Shown: piece by piece, positions 8,829 through 18,900 of the stretch | Position numbering within the stretch: the first letter of the stretch is position 1 | Layout: each line of letters begins with the position of its first letter | Source of the DNA: Spirosoma oryzicola | GTDB taxonomy: Bacteria > Bacteroidota > Bacteroidia > Cytophagales > Spirosomataceae | Reading direction: 5' to 3' | Assembly: GCF_021233055.1 (NCBI RefSeq) | Contig: NZ_CP089540.1 | Coordinates: 124,001-188,000 of the forward strand | Length of the DNA: 64,000 nt | Translations under genes and position numbers: made by a program | The notes under the pieces: model-generated | Databases searched by the model: none | What the model was told of the DNA's origin: nothing | What the model saw: the letters and a program-made list of their open reading frames with translations, nothing else

Positions 8829-10032
8829 TTTAACTTCCCGCCGACAGTTTATTGAAACGGGGGCTACAGCCCTTACGGGTCTACTCGCAATTGGCTCCGC
8901 AGCCTGGGCCAGACCGACCGCCAAAGCGGATACCCTTCGGCTGGGCATGATTGGCACGGGGGCTCGCGGGGCGGGGCTGGCTACGCTTATCCGGAACATG
9001 CCGGGCGTTGAACTCGTAGCCTGCTGCGACACCATTCCAGAGCACTTACAAAAAGGCATGGCTCTGGCCGCTAAGGGTGCAAAAGCGTATACGGATTACC
9101 GAAAACTACTCGATGACAAAACCATTGATGCGGTTGTCATTGCTACTCCGCTGTATCTGCACTATCCAATGGCGGTGGCAGCCATTCAGGCTGGCAAGCA
9201 TGTCTATTTGGAGAAGTCGATGACGTATGATATTCCGCAGGCGATTGATCTGGTAAAGAAAGTACGCGACGCCAATCTGATCTTTCAGGTAGGGTATCAG
9301 TATCGCTATTATGATCTTTACCACCGGGTGAAGGAAGTGATTAACCAGAACTGGCTGGGCAAGATTACCCACTTTGAGTGTCAGTACAACCGAAACTCCA
9401 ACTGGCGATTTCCAGTGAGTGATCCAAAGCTGGAACGGGCTATCAACTGGCGGATGCACCGGGAATACTGCGGAGGGCCACTGTCTGAACTGTGTGCGCA
9501 TGAAATTGACGTGGTGAATTTTATGCTGAACGCGCATCCCGCCAAAGTGGTGGGTGTTGGCGGAATCAACTATTGGAAAGACGGACGCGATACGTACGAT
9601 AATATTCGAACCGTTTATGAATATCCCAATGGCGTTAAGGCCAGCGTTACGTCGGTTCTATCGAACGCGTACAATGGCTATAGCATCCGGATCCTGGGCG
9701 ACAAAGCAACTGTCGAAATCCTGCGGGATAAAGCGTACATCTACGCCGAATCAACCAACAACGTTCGCGGTACGGTCGATGGGGTGACGGGAGCGACCAT
9801 TGCCGTAACGACTCAGGGTAAAGGCGTTGAACTGGACTTTGGAAAACCCGGTGAACCTAAGCTTGAACCAACAACCTATGCGCTTCAGGACTTTTTTGCC
9901 TGCATTCGTACCAAAAAACAACCCTTCTCGAACGTAGAGACTGGCCGTGATGGGTCTATTGCCATTCACTTGGGTAACGCGGCAGCAGATACCGAAACGG
10001 TTCAGTTCTGGAAGCCTGAGTACTCAGTCTAA
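8818..10032 (+). CDS. Tat-exported Gfo/Idh/MocA family oxidoreductase (GH109-like context)
   Basis: This 404-residue protein starts with a twin-arginine signal (LTSRRQFIETGATALTGLLAIGSAAWA), so it is probably exported folded with its bound nucleotide. The Rossmann motif is LGMIGTGARGAGLA (about 42-55), and the cofactor-domain motif is LEKSMTYDIPQ (about 130-140), with Ser where most members have Pro after Glu-Lys. The C-terminal alpha/beta domain covers about 160-404. Related Tat-exported proteins include the NAD-dependent alpha-N-acetylgalactosaminidases of GH109, which would suit this locus, but the sequence alone does not separate a glycosidase from a sugar dehydrogenase. It overlaps the GH20 gene by 11 bp. 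Confidence 0.85.
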   Translation: MATNLTSRRQFIETGATALTGLLAIGSAAWARPTAKADTLRLGMIGTGARGAGLATLIRNMPGVELVACCDTIPEHLQKGMALAAKGAKAYTDYRKLLDDKTIDAVVIATPLYLHYPMAVAAIQAGKHVYLEKSMTYDIPQAIDLVKKVRDANLIFQVGYQYRYYDLYHRVKEVINQNWLGKITHFECQYNRNSNWRFPVSDPKLERAINWRMHREYCGGPLSELCAHEIDVVNFMLNAHPAKVVGVGGINYWKDGRDTYDNIRTVYEYPNGVKASVTSVLSNAYNGYSIRILGDKATVEILRDKAYIYAESTNNVRGTVDGVTGATIAVTTQGKGVELDFGKPGEPKLEPTTYALQDFFACIRTKKQPFSNVETGRDGSIAIHLGNAAADTETVQFWKPEYSV

Positions 10033-10052
10033 TCCACATTCTCTCAAAGGGC

Positions 10053-11132
10053 ATGGCTGCACAATCCATCAACAAGTCGGCGAAATTTTCGCCTGCTATT
10101 GGCCGACCGCCAGGTAGTAACACCCTGTTATGGTCGGGCGTCGGCCTGTTGATGCTGTGCTTGACTTTTACGTCGTTTCGGGATAATAGATCGCTACAGC
10201 CTTTCCGAATAACGGGTCTGGCTCAGGGAACAAGCTATTCCATTACGTACTACCACCAGCGGGAACTAGTGCATCAGCGGCAAATCGACAGTATTTTCAA
10301 CCGGCTCGACCAATCGCTTTCCATTTATTCGCCGACTTCGCTCATCAGTCGGTTCAATCAGTCCGCAACGGGTATCGAAGTTGACATTCACTTGCGGAAG
10401 GTAACTAAACGATCGCTGGAGATTTTCAACGATACCGATGGCGCATTTGACATAACGGTTTATCCGCTGGTTAAAAAATGGGGGTTTGGCGTAGAGAAAG
10501 TAGCGCTATTACCCGACTCTGCTACGATCCGTTCCATACTGCCTTGCGTGGGTTCGGGAAAAATTCGATTGGTCCAAAACCAGTTGGTGAAGGCTGTACC
10601 GTGTACCCAGATTGACGTGAACGGTATTGCACAGGGCTACAGCGTTGATGTTATTGCGGCTTATCTCGAAAGAAAAGGCATTCGAAACTACCTGGTAGAA
10701 GTCGGCGGTGAACTACGCGTGAAAGGCCGAAAATACCCTGAAAACAAGGTTATGTCCATTGGCATTCAGACGCCAACCGAAAACGATTTCGAATCGGGCG
10801 ACATTCAGCGTGTCATTGAAATCGATCAGGGGGGTATCACAACATCCGGAAATTACCGCAAATACCGGCAAATTGGCTCCCGCCGACTCTCTCATATCAT
10901 TGATCCGAAAACGGGTTTTACGACGCAAAGTGAAATCATCAGCGTTACGGTTCTGGCCAAGGATGCGTTGACTGCCGATGGGTATGATAACGCCTTGCTG
11001 TCTATGGGCTTACCAAAAGCCTTGTCTTTCCTCGAACACCACCCGTCGCTGAACGCTTACATTATCTACCAAAAACAGGATGGATCGGTCAGTGACACAG
11101 CGACTGCTGGCTTTTATAAATCGAACCGATAG
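10053..11132 (+). CDS. apbE: FAD:protein FMN transferase (ApbE)
   Basis: ApbE attaches FMN covalently to Thr or Ser of exported flavoproteins. The 359-residue protein has an N-terminal membrane anchor (about 27-42), then the family motifs RFNQS, GAFDITVYPLVKKWGFG (about 130-146), DVNGIAQGYSVD (about 191-202), YLVEVGGELRVKG, GGITTSGNYRKY and SHIIDPKTG (about 282-290). The late Asp-rich motif appears as KDALTADGYDNALLSMG. Length fits the family. It is the last gene of the + strand cluster, 20 bp after the oxidoreductase gene. No obvious FMN-acceptor protein (Nqr, Rnf, FMN_bind domain) is visible nearby, so its target is unknown. Confidence 0.92.
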   Translation: MAAQSINKSAKFSPAIGRPPGSNTLLWSGVGLLMLCLTFTSFRDNRSLQPFRITGLAQGTSYSITYYHQRELVHQRQIDSIFNRLDQSLSIYSPTSLISRFNQSATGIEVDIHLRKVTKRSLEIFNDTDGAFDITVYPLVKKWGFGVEKVALLPDSATIRSILPCVGSGKIRLVQNQLVKAVPCTQIDVNGIAQGYSVDVIAAYLERKGIRNYLVEVGGELRVKGRKYPENKVMSIGIQTPTENDFESGDIQRVIEIDQGGITTSGNYRKYRQIGSRRLSHIIDPKTGFTTQSEIISVTVLAKDALTADGYDNALLSMGLPKALSFLEHHPSLNAYIIYQKQDGSVSDTATAGFYKSNR

Positions 11133-11157
11133 TGGTCCCGCTGTGCCTGGAACTATG

Positions 11158-12147
11158 CTATACTTTTTCGACCAGGGCATAGCGCCGAAAATTACCCGTC
11201 AACAGGCGAAAGCAACGGGGGCTAATCCGATCTAGAAAGAGAAACAGGCAAAACAGAATCAGCAGGGATAAAAACGGATTAAGCCAGTAAGAAATCGTGC
11301 CCGGTTTCGACCACGCTTTGGAAAGCAAGTAATTAACCGCAGGGTGATACAAGTAAAAAGCCATGGAGTACCGACGGCCATAATGGCTTAGCACATTATT
11401 TTCGGGTATCCGTGATTGCAGGGCTACGAAGAACATACCTACCGAAAAGAGCAGGGTTCCAAGTACAAAATTGAAGTTTAGTGTGTCTTGCCAGCTTTTG
11501 GTTAATAGCCAGGCTTCGACTAGCTGTATTCCTATTCCAACAGCAACCATCTGGCAAGCCATGCGCAGTGAAACATTTATTTCCAGCGTGTACTTGGCAA
11601 TCATGAAACCAATACAAAGAAAAGGAATCGACAAAAGGGAACGGGCGTAAACAGGATGCGCGGGCAAGCCGATCAGGCTACTATAAGGGTTTAGAAAAAG
11701 GATGAGCAGAATAACCTGGCCGGTCAGGTGTGGTATGTATTTTTCATTATTGCACACTAGAAAAAGCCAGAGCACACCATAACCCAACAAGAGTGATGTT
11801 AGAAACCAGAGGTGAAAATAAGTGCCTACGACCAACGTAAAATGAGTCGTGAGTGACTTGATCGAGCCATCTGTAACGCCCACAAACAGCAGATAAAAAG
11901 AATTAGCCAACACATAGATGGTCAACACAGATTTAACTGTCTTCGCAAAAGCGCTGATCGATAGCTTCGTATAAGCTTGCTGAAAATAGTAACCGCTCAC
12001 CATAAAAAAGAAAGGGACCGTCCATCGTCCTATCAGGGCGAGAGCAGGTGCTTGACCGGAATACGCACTATGGTTCACAAAGACCATTAAAGCTGCTAGC
12101 AGTCGAAACAGGTCAATGCTTGCATTCCGATTAGAGGTAACGGACAC
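11158..12147 (-). CDS. Acyltransferase 3 family membrane protein
   Basis: This 329-residue polytopic protein has about ten hydrophobic helices. The start RNASIDLFRLLAALMVFVNHSAYSG carries the family's DxFR...H pattern, and GRWTVPFFFMVSGYYF is the next conserved block. Family members transfer acetyl or other acyl groups to carbohydrates at the membrane, for example in O-antigen O-acetylation. It faces apbE tail to tail with 25 bp between stops. It has no obvious partner gene here, so the acceptor is unknown. Confidence 0.88.
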   Translation of the reverse strand: MSVTSNRNASIDLFRLLAALMVFVNHSAYSGQAPALALIGRWTVPFFFMVSGYYFQQAYTKLSISAFAKTVKSVLTIYVLANSFYLLFVGVTDGSIKSLTTHFTLVVGTYFHLWFLTSLLLGYGVLWLFLVCNNEKYIPHLTGQVILLILFLNPYSSLIGLPAHPVYARSLLSIPFLCIGFMIAKYTLEINVSLRMACQMVAVGIGIQLVEAWLLTKSWQDTLNFNFVLGTLLFSVGMFFVALQSRIPENNVLSHYGRRYSMAFYLYHPAVNYLLSKAWSKPGTISYWLNPFLSLLILFCLFLFLDRISPRCFRLLTGNFRRYALVEKV

Positions 12148-12444
12148 AATTTTGTATTTTCAGGTATATATTTTTGTAAATCTATTATTTATTATTTTAA
12201 AAAATAGTAAACATTTAAATCTTAGTGTTTCTTTCTAATGGATGTTGCTTCACTTTCTGGTAGACTCAATCTAAGCAGTAAAGCTGTCTTTGATATGAAG
12301 TCTCTCAGTTGACTAAGCGCCTGATTAACCTAGTTGAGCAGAAAGTAAAGAGGTGAGCTACATAAAAAATAGTATGGAGAACTCCCCCAATAGCTGACTC
12401 GTAAAGGATAAGTCGTGCTTGCCGAATTGATCCGAGTAATTCTG
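12148..12444. other. Gene-free AT-rich stretch
   Basis: This spacer lies between the start of the acyltransferase gene and the end of the HxlR gene, both on the minus strand. The first 80 bases are very AT-rich and may hold the acyltransferase promoter. I see no convincing reading frame, repeat or hairpin terminator in it. Confidence 0.5.
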
Positions 12445-12738
12445 CTATAATCGCTCTAATTGCTGAAAAATAGGGATTAACGCTTTGCCCTGGTCAGAAA
12501 GCATGTATTCAATATGTAAAGGTTTTTGGCTAATCACTTCTTTCGCCAAATAGCCTTCATCTACCAACTCTTTGAGGGCAATGGCCAGGGACTGTTTATT
12601 GGCACCTTCAATTTCGCGTAGTAATGAATTAAACCGCAAGGGACCACTCAACGCAAGTTGAAAGATTTGCGGTTTTAACTTTCCGGAAAGCAACTTCAAC
12701 AGTTCTTCGGCTGGACACCTATTTCCAACTTTTTGCAT
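12445..12738 (-). CDS. HxlR family winged-helix transcriptional regulator
   Basis: This is a 97-residue DNA-binding protein. The core CPAEELLKLLSGKLKPQIFQLALSGPLRFNSLLREIEGANKQSLAIALKELVDEGYLAKE matches the HxlR winged helix, including the conserved N-terminal Cys (residue 8) that senses thiol-reactive stress in some relatives. I chose ATG 12738 because the family begins about ten residues before this Cys; the frame stays open to 12807 but that extension (SHKVGLVVGSKS...) does not look conserved. It is divergent from the DsbA-like gene, so it probably controls that gene and itself. The single visible conserved Cys suggests redox sensing, which is inference. Confidence 0.85.
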   Translation of the reverse strand: MQKVGNRCPAEELLKLLSGKLKPQIFQLALSGPLRFNSLLREIEGANKQSLAIALKELVDEGYLAKEVISQKPLHIEYMLSDQGKALIPIFQQLERL

Positions 12739-13042
12739 TTTTCTGATAGTCAGGTTTTTTTGACTAATTGACTTGCTGCCTACTACTAAACCAACTTTGT
12801 GGGACAATTACCAGTACAGCAAAATATGATGAGCAATTAAGCTTCGACAGTAGGGTAAACTATGGCTGGTGCACTGGCAGAGTGCGACATCAAAGCTATA
12901 ACGCAGACCGTATCAGAAAATTCAACCTGACGTATTGCGGGACAAATAACATTCAGTTCTTTCATACCAAACAATGAATACCAGTCATTTGGTCTACAAA
13001 CAAGCCGTAGCTGCTTTGAAACGAGATAACTATTCCAAACGG

Positions 13043-14068
13043 ATGAGCTTTTATATTCGAGCACGTTTGGCTACAGTGCATCTACTGTCTTTGTGCCTGA
13101 TTGGCTTCTTAACCAGTGAATGCAATGCACAGGCCGATCGGTTGAACCAAGTAACGAAGAAAACAATGGAAAATAAGATTCAAAACCCACTTTTGTGTGA
13201 TATAGAAACGGGTATGTGTGAAATGCCGGACTCAGCGACCACTGTAGCCGTACAGACCGTTTCGCCCGTAAAAATCATTTACTTTACCGATCCCATTTGC
13301 TCATCCTGCTGGGGCATAGAACCGCAATTGCGTAAGCTAAAACTTGAGTACGGCAAAAGCATTGAGCTAGAATACCGGATGGGCGGACTTCTGCCCGACT
13401 GGAGTTATAATAGTGGTGGAATTAGTAAACCCTCCGATGTGGCCCACCACTGGGATGAAGTAAGTCTGCATTATGATATGCCAATTGACGGAGATGTGTG
13501 GCTAGAAGATCCACTAGACTCGTCCTACCCGGCTTCCATTGCTTTTAAAGCGGCTCAGTTACAGGATCCCCACAAAGCAGTACTCTTTTTGCGGGAAATG
13601 CGCGAAATGGTTTTTCTGCATAAAAAGAATATCGCCAAATGGGAGCATCTGGCAACGGCTGCGCAAACAGTAGGCTTGGACCTCGAACAATTAAAGACTG
13701 ATTATCAGGGTAAAGCTAAAACGCTTTTTCAGGCAGATTTGGCCTTGGGCAAGCAGTTAGGAGTGCGTGGCTTTCCCACGATGTTTTTTGTTGATAGCCA
13801 GGGTCAGCCGGAAAAAGTATACGGCTCCAAACCGTATATCGCCTACGAAGATGCCCTTCAGAAGCAATTACCCTCCGTGAAAAAGACTACCATTGATCCA
13901 AACTGGGAAAGCTTATTTTCCGTCTATCATACACTTACTTCCCGCGAGTTCGCTGAACTGTCGGGCCGCAAGCGCCAGGAGGTTGACAGCTATCTTCAAC
14001 ACTTGACTGATGAGGGAAAGTTGAGAAAAGTAACCACTAAGAACGGCGTCTTGTGGATTCTCCAATAA
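13043..14068 (+). CDS. DsbA-family thiol protein with C-terminal winged-helix-like tail
   Basis: This is a thioredoxin-fold protein of the DsbA/FrnE group. The active-site-like motif is YFTDPICSSCWGIEPQLRKL, with a CSSC pair, and the cis-Pro loop appears as VRGFPTMFFVD. Before it lies a second Cys pair, NPLLCDIETGMCEMP, typical of the Bacteroidota branch. The last 60 residues (TSREFAELSGRKRQEVDSYLQHLTDEGKL) resemble a small winged helix. Three starts are possible: ATG 12974, ATG 13043 and ATG 13166. The 13043 start yields a plausible signal peptide (ending SECNA/QA), implying a periplasmic protein; the 13166 start would give a cytoplasmic form beginning MENKIQNPLL. It is divergent from the HxlR regulator gene. 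Confidence 0.85.
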   Translation: MSFYIRARLATVHLLSLCLIGFLTSECNAQADRLNQVTKKTMENKIQNPLLCDIETGMCEMPDSATTVAVQTVSPVKIIYFTDPICSSCWGIEPQLRKLKLEYGKSIELEYRMGGLLPDWSYNSGGISKPSDVAHHWDEVSLHYDMPIDGDVWLEDPLDSSYPASIAFKAAQLQDPHKAVLFLREMREMVFLHKKNIAKWEHLATAAQTVGLDLEQLKTDYQGKAKTLFQADLALGKQLGVRGFPTMFFVDSQGQPEKVYGSKPYIAYEDALQKQLPSVKKTTIDPNWESLFSVYHTLTSREFAELSGRKRQEVDSYLQHLTDEGKLRKVTTKNGVLWILQ

Positions 14069-14086
14069 ACGCGTTTACTCGTAGGC

Positions 14087-14413
14087 TTACGTGCGTCTAT
14101 CGGTGAGTGAGTCAAATTCACTAGTAGTACAGCACCCATGATTGTCTATTGCCAGGTTTAGTAAGTACGATACCAAATCAACCATTTGTTTGAAATGGTC
14201 CTGAACTGTTTGAAAAGAATCGCTCGATCTTACTTGTCTGTCGTAATGATACGATGGACATGTGAGATAGAGCGACTTTAACGATTGTGAAAAGATACTG
14301 ACTAAATCAAAACTAGGCTGTTTATGATTGATTCGCCGATTTACCCTGCTGAGGTGGAGTGAAACTATTTCCTCAAAACAGGCTTCTTGCAACCTGGTAG
14401 CCGCCCGAACCAT
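14087..14413 (-). CDS. Doubtful 108-codon reading frame
   Basis: An ATG-initiated frame of 108 codons fills most of the 423-bp gap between the DsbA-like gene and the second susD. I recognise no domain, signal or membrane segment, and it has no neighbour that would make it part of an operon. It may be a small hypothetical protein or chance. The rest of the gap (14414-14491) shows nothing I can name. Confidence 0.2.
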   Translation of the reverse strand: MVRAATRLQEACFEEIVSLHLSRVNRRINHKQPSFDLVSIFSQSLKSLYLTCPSYHYDRQVRSSDSFQTVQDHFKQMVDLVSYLLNLAIDNHGCCTTSEFDSLTDRRT

Positions 14414-14491
14414 CCTGAGTAAGCTACAACGAATAATGGTTTTGAATTACTCAGGACGGTGTGTATGGTCTCAATCTTATCTCGGCGGCCG

Positions 14492-15883
14492 TTATTTGCT
14501 TACATCCCACCACACCCGGTCGGTGAGTTTGGCGTCCTGCCCGGATTGCGGATTAGTCGTTAGTTCGGAGCGCGGATACAGAAAACGGCGGGGAATGTCT
14601 GACAACGCATTTGGTACTTTAGCCAGGAGCGGATACCCCGTCCGACGCCAATCGGTATAGTTCTCGGGGGAGAGGTAATTGGCAATTACTTTCTCTTCGA
14701 TGATCAGGCGAAGCGCGTTGCTGCTTGTGAGTTTACCCCGCCGGTTCAGGTACGTACTCGCATCCGTATCCGATACGCCCAACGCGCTCATGTTGGCTTT
14801 CACCGCGCTCTGGTAGATGGGTTCGGCCGCCGTTGCCCCCGATTTGTAGAGCGTAGCTTCGGCTTTCAGGAACAAGGCTTCGGCGTAGGTCAGGATATAC
14901 AGGTTTGCGCTGGCGGCTCCGTAGAAATCGCCCAGAATAGAATAGGAGGCCAGCGAGCCAATGTCTTGTAAACCAATGGCCCGACCCGTGTATTTGCCGG
15001 TTTCGGTAGCAGGCGCGATAATTTTACTCAGCCGGGGATCATTCCGAAGCACCAGTGTATCGACCGCCTGTTTCGACATAATCTGCGTTGATACCGGCAG
15101 GAAGTTCTGATTCTGTTTGTTCTGCTGACCCGCCCCACCGAGGTAAAACATCTTCATGTCGTCGCTGTTGGCAGTCATCCCGTTTTGCAGCGCTGCCAAT
15201 GCTAGATCAGCCTGTGCAGTTACAGTACGACCCGGCGCTTTGATCAGGTGCATGGCAAAGCGGGCTTTGAGCGTATAGGCCGCCCGGCGCCATTTGCTCA
15301 TGTCACCGCCGTAGTAATAATCGTCGCCACTTGGTTTCAGCGAAGACTTTTTGTCGATGCTGGCGATGGCTCGATCAAGCAGGGAGTCGATGCTTTTGTA
15401 AATGTCTTCCTGTTTATCGTAAGCGGGCCGGAAATTGGCGCTGCCCTGAAAGGCCTGCGAGTACGGCACGTCGCCCCACAGATCGGTGGTCATCCCCAGT
15501 GTTAACGCGGTCAGAATATCGGCAATGGCTGAGTAATTGTAGCTGTTGTCGGCTTCGGCTCGCTCACGCAGCACCTTCATATTTTGCAGACAGGTCGTAT
15601 AATTAATCCACCACTGGTTGTTAACCTCTTCGTTCAACTGCCGATACGTTCCTTCGTTGGGAGCCGGCTGGTTGGACGCAATCATCTGAGTCCAGTGGTT
15701 GGTGAACCGGGCCGCATCACCCGCCATCAGCTCGTTGGCGACGGCCAGCTCCAGCGGGGCCAGCAGCAACGCGGGCTGAACCGTGAGAGGCTGGTTGGGA
15801 TTCTTGTTGACGTCGATATAGGTCTGGCAGCCCGTCAGACTCAGCAGCAGGCTTCCCAGGGCAATAACACTGTATTTTTTCAT
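14492..15883 (-). CDS. SusD-like_2/RagB family outer-membrane lipoprotein
   Basis: This 463-residue lipoprotein partners the SusC encoded just upstream. The ATG at 15883 gives a clean lipoprotein signal (MKKYSVIALGSLLLSLTGC, Cys19 lipidated); the open frame extends to 15961 inside susC but is not needed. The motif DVNKNPNQPLTVQPALLLAPLEL followed by ARFTNHWTQMIAS marks the SusD-like_2 subgroup, which pairs with SusC proteins for both glycans and peptides. The C-terminus has LTYAEALFLKAEATLYK and ENYTDWRRTGYPLL, normal for the group. It begins 19 bp after the susC stop. With the hydroxyproline genes next door, a peptide or glycopeptide ligand is plausible but unproven. Confidence 0.93.
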   Translation of the reverse strand: MKKYSVIALGSLLLSLTGCQTYIDVNKNPNQPLTVQPALLLAPLELAVANELMAGDAARFTNHWTQMIASNQPAPNEGTYRQLNEEVNNQWWINYTTCLQNMKVLRERAEADNSYNYSAIADILTALTLGMTTDLWGDVPYSQAFQGSANFRPAYDKQEDIYKSIDSLLDRAIASIDKKSSLKPSGDDYYYGGDMSKWRRAAYTLKARFAMHLIKAPGRTVTAQADLALAALQNGMTANSDDMKMFYLGGAGQQNKQNQNFLPVSTQIMSKQAVDTLVLRNDPRLSKIIAPATETGKYTGRAIGLQDIGSLASYSILGDFYGAASANLYILTYAEALFLKAEATLYKSGATAAEPIYQSAVKANMSALGVSDTDASTYLNRRGKLTSSNALRLIIEEKVIANYLSPENYTDWRRTGYPLLAKVPNALSDIPRRFLYPRSELTTNPQSGQDAKLTDRVWWDVSK

Positions 15884-15902
15884 GATTTGGTGAGCTGAAT
15901 CG

Positions 15903-18900
15903 TTAGAAACTGAAACGAAGTGAGAACATAACCGAGCGCGACGTAGGGGCCGAGTTGGCATATATTCCCTGCGCCGAATTCGACGAACCGTAAGAACTTA
16001 CTTCGGGATCTGGCCCAGTGAAATGTGGCCGGTATATGAACAGGTTACGACCTGTTACGCTCAGCGATGCGGTTTTAAACGGTGTCTTGGCTAATAAGGA
16101 CGATGGAACGGAATAGCTCAGGCCCAAGGTTCGGAGTTTGAGATACGTAACGTCCTGAACAACTGACTCACCGACAGCATTCAGTCGCTGGTAGTAATCC
16201 TGCGCCTGAACTACTTTCGTGTTGGTGCTTCCGTCCGAGGCATTGACCCCGGCAACTACGCGTGACTCGCGATTTTCGGTGACTTTAGGCGTGCCGTAGA
16301 AATAGCCGTAGCGGTCGTCGGAATTGATCACGTCGCCACCTTTACGCATGTCAACGAAGGCGTTGAGCGAGAAAGCACCGTAGCGCAGGCTGTTGTTCAG
16401 ACCCATCAGCCAGTCGGGCGAAAGGTTACCGAGTATACCGGTGCCACCGCTGTAAGGCAGTCCCTGGGCGTCGATCAATAGCTGGCCGTTGTCGTTCCGT
16501 GCAAACTTATTATCGATCAGAACGCCATACTGCTGGCCGACAACGGCCCATGACGTACCGATCTGTACCCGGTCCAGACCACCATTGACCTGCGTAACGA
16601 CACTGCGAATCCGGGTGAATGTGTAGGTCAGATCCCAGGCAAACTTGCCCGCCCGAACCGGCGTTGCGTTCAGCAGAAACTCAAACCCTTTGGTTTGCAT
16701 TGATCCGGCGTTCAGAATAGTACTGCCGTAGCCTGAAGCCGCTGAAACGGGTATTCCGTCGGTAAGTAGGTCAATGCTGTTCTTGCGGAAGTAAGACGTT
16801 TCAAAACTCAGGCGGTTTTTTAAGAAGCGCATTTCCAGTCCTACCTCAAACTCGTTGGTACGTTCGTTGCGTAAATTCGCATTGCCCAGATTAGGACTCA
16901 ACAGAAAGCCGTTCTGTCCCTGGAAAGGAAAAGTATAGGCTCCGTAGCTAATACTAGCCGCCTGAAACGGCGTATTGAGTCGGTAAGCACCAATGTTATC
17001 GTTACCAACGCTGGCCATCGACACCCGTAGTTTACCGAAGCTAATCGCCGATGACAGACTGGCCGGGAGTAGTTCCGAGAAAATGAAAGCAAAAGCAGCC
17101 GATCCATAGGGGTAAAACTGGCGTTCCTGCGACAAGACCGAACTACCGTCGTAGCGGCCTGTTAATGCCAGTACCAGCATCCGGCGGTAATCGAAATTGG
17201 CCTGTGCGTAAAAGCCAATCTTGCGGGTGAGGTAATGATTCTCCGCATACGTTTGTTTTTCGGTGTTCGACATATTGTCGAAGCCAGCGATAGCTACCCC
17301 AACGCCCCTTGTGGTGATGTACTGCCCATACGACGAATACAGGTTGTTGCCCAGCGTCAGACTCATGTCCAGGTCACGAACCTGTTTGCTGGCCCGTACA
17401 ATCAGGTCGTTGTTGAACTGCCGGAACGTGTTGACCTGGTCAACAATTTGCCCGGTAGGTACGTTGGTCGATCCCCGTGCTTCGGAATATTTCACCTGTT
17501 CGCCGTACATATCGGCCCCGGCCCGTTCGGTAATTGTCAGCCAGCTCGTTGGCTGGTAGTTGATCGTTACGACCGGAATGTAGCGGCTGACAAGCGAACG
17601 GTTGTGAATATTATCGAGCCCCCAGAACGGGTTATTTCGCGAAAACCGGAACACGCGCTGACTACCATCGGAATTGGTGGTTGGAAACGGATTCCATGAG
17701 ATCGGTCCAGAATATACGGTCCAGAGCGGACTTTGCAGACCATAGCCTTCCGGTACGCGGTTGTTATCTGTGCTTGAGTAATTCAGCTGAAACGTAGCAT
17801 TGACCTTTGGCGAAATCTGGGTGACGTATTTGGCAAAGAGCGTGTGCCGGAGCAGATCGGTCGTTGGAATAGTTCCTAATTGCTTGAAGAACGTATACGA
17901 TGTAAAGTAAGTAGATCGGTCGCCGGTACTGCCACTCAGGCTGACAGAGTTGTTGGTGCTCACGCCCGTGCGGAAAAATAGGTCGGGCAAAAAATAACGG
18001 GGGGCTGGCTGGCCGTTAATTTTCAAAGTATCCATCAGCGGTCCCCACGAGAGACTCGTTTTCTGATCTTCTCCGTTAAAAAATACGCCCCGGCTACCCT
18101 GTGCGTATTTCTGTTGCAAATCGGGGTACAACGCCTTGTCGAACGATAGATCAGAGGAAACGGCAATAGTGGGCTTACGGTTGCCTGATCCGCTTTTAGT
18201 CGTTATGATTACGACCCCACGCGCTCCGGCTGATCCGTATAACGTAGTAGCGGCTGCTCCTTTCAGTACGTTGACACTTTCAATAATCGACGGGTCTAGG
18301 TCAACCAGTCGACTACCACCACCACCCTGGTCGGCATTTCCCGTTTCATCGTTGTTGATCGGAATGCCATCGAGCACGATCAGTGCCTGGTTGTTTCCCA
18401 GTAGCGACGTAGCGCCCCGCACTACAATCCGGGCCGAAGCACCCGGCATCCCCGATGAACTGGTAATTTGTACGCCCGCTACCTTTCCCGTCAGTGCGTT
18501 CAGGACATTCGGCTCTTTGGCTTTCATGATCTGCTCGCTTTTCAGTTCCTGCGTGCTGTAGGTCAGCGTACGTTTTTCCTGACTGACACCTAACGCCGTT
18601 ACTACGACTTCGTTCAATACGCTACTGCTTTGGGTCAATTGTACATCGATAGCCGTACGATTTTGAAGGGCGATTTCCTGCGTACTAAATCCGATAGCGC
18701 TGACAACTAATGTGCTGCTAGGCGGTACGCTGAGCATAAAACTGCCATCGACAGCCGTTGTCGTACCGGTCTTCTGTGTATTTTTCAAGACGACCGTTGC
18801 GCCCGGTACGGGTGAACCACCGGTTTCGGTTACTTTACCCGTAACCGTCATCTTTACGGCCTGTGCCCAGCCCTGGACCACCGTAAGGCAGAGCATTAGA

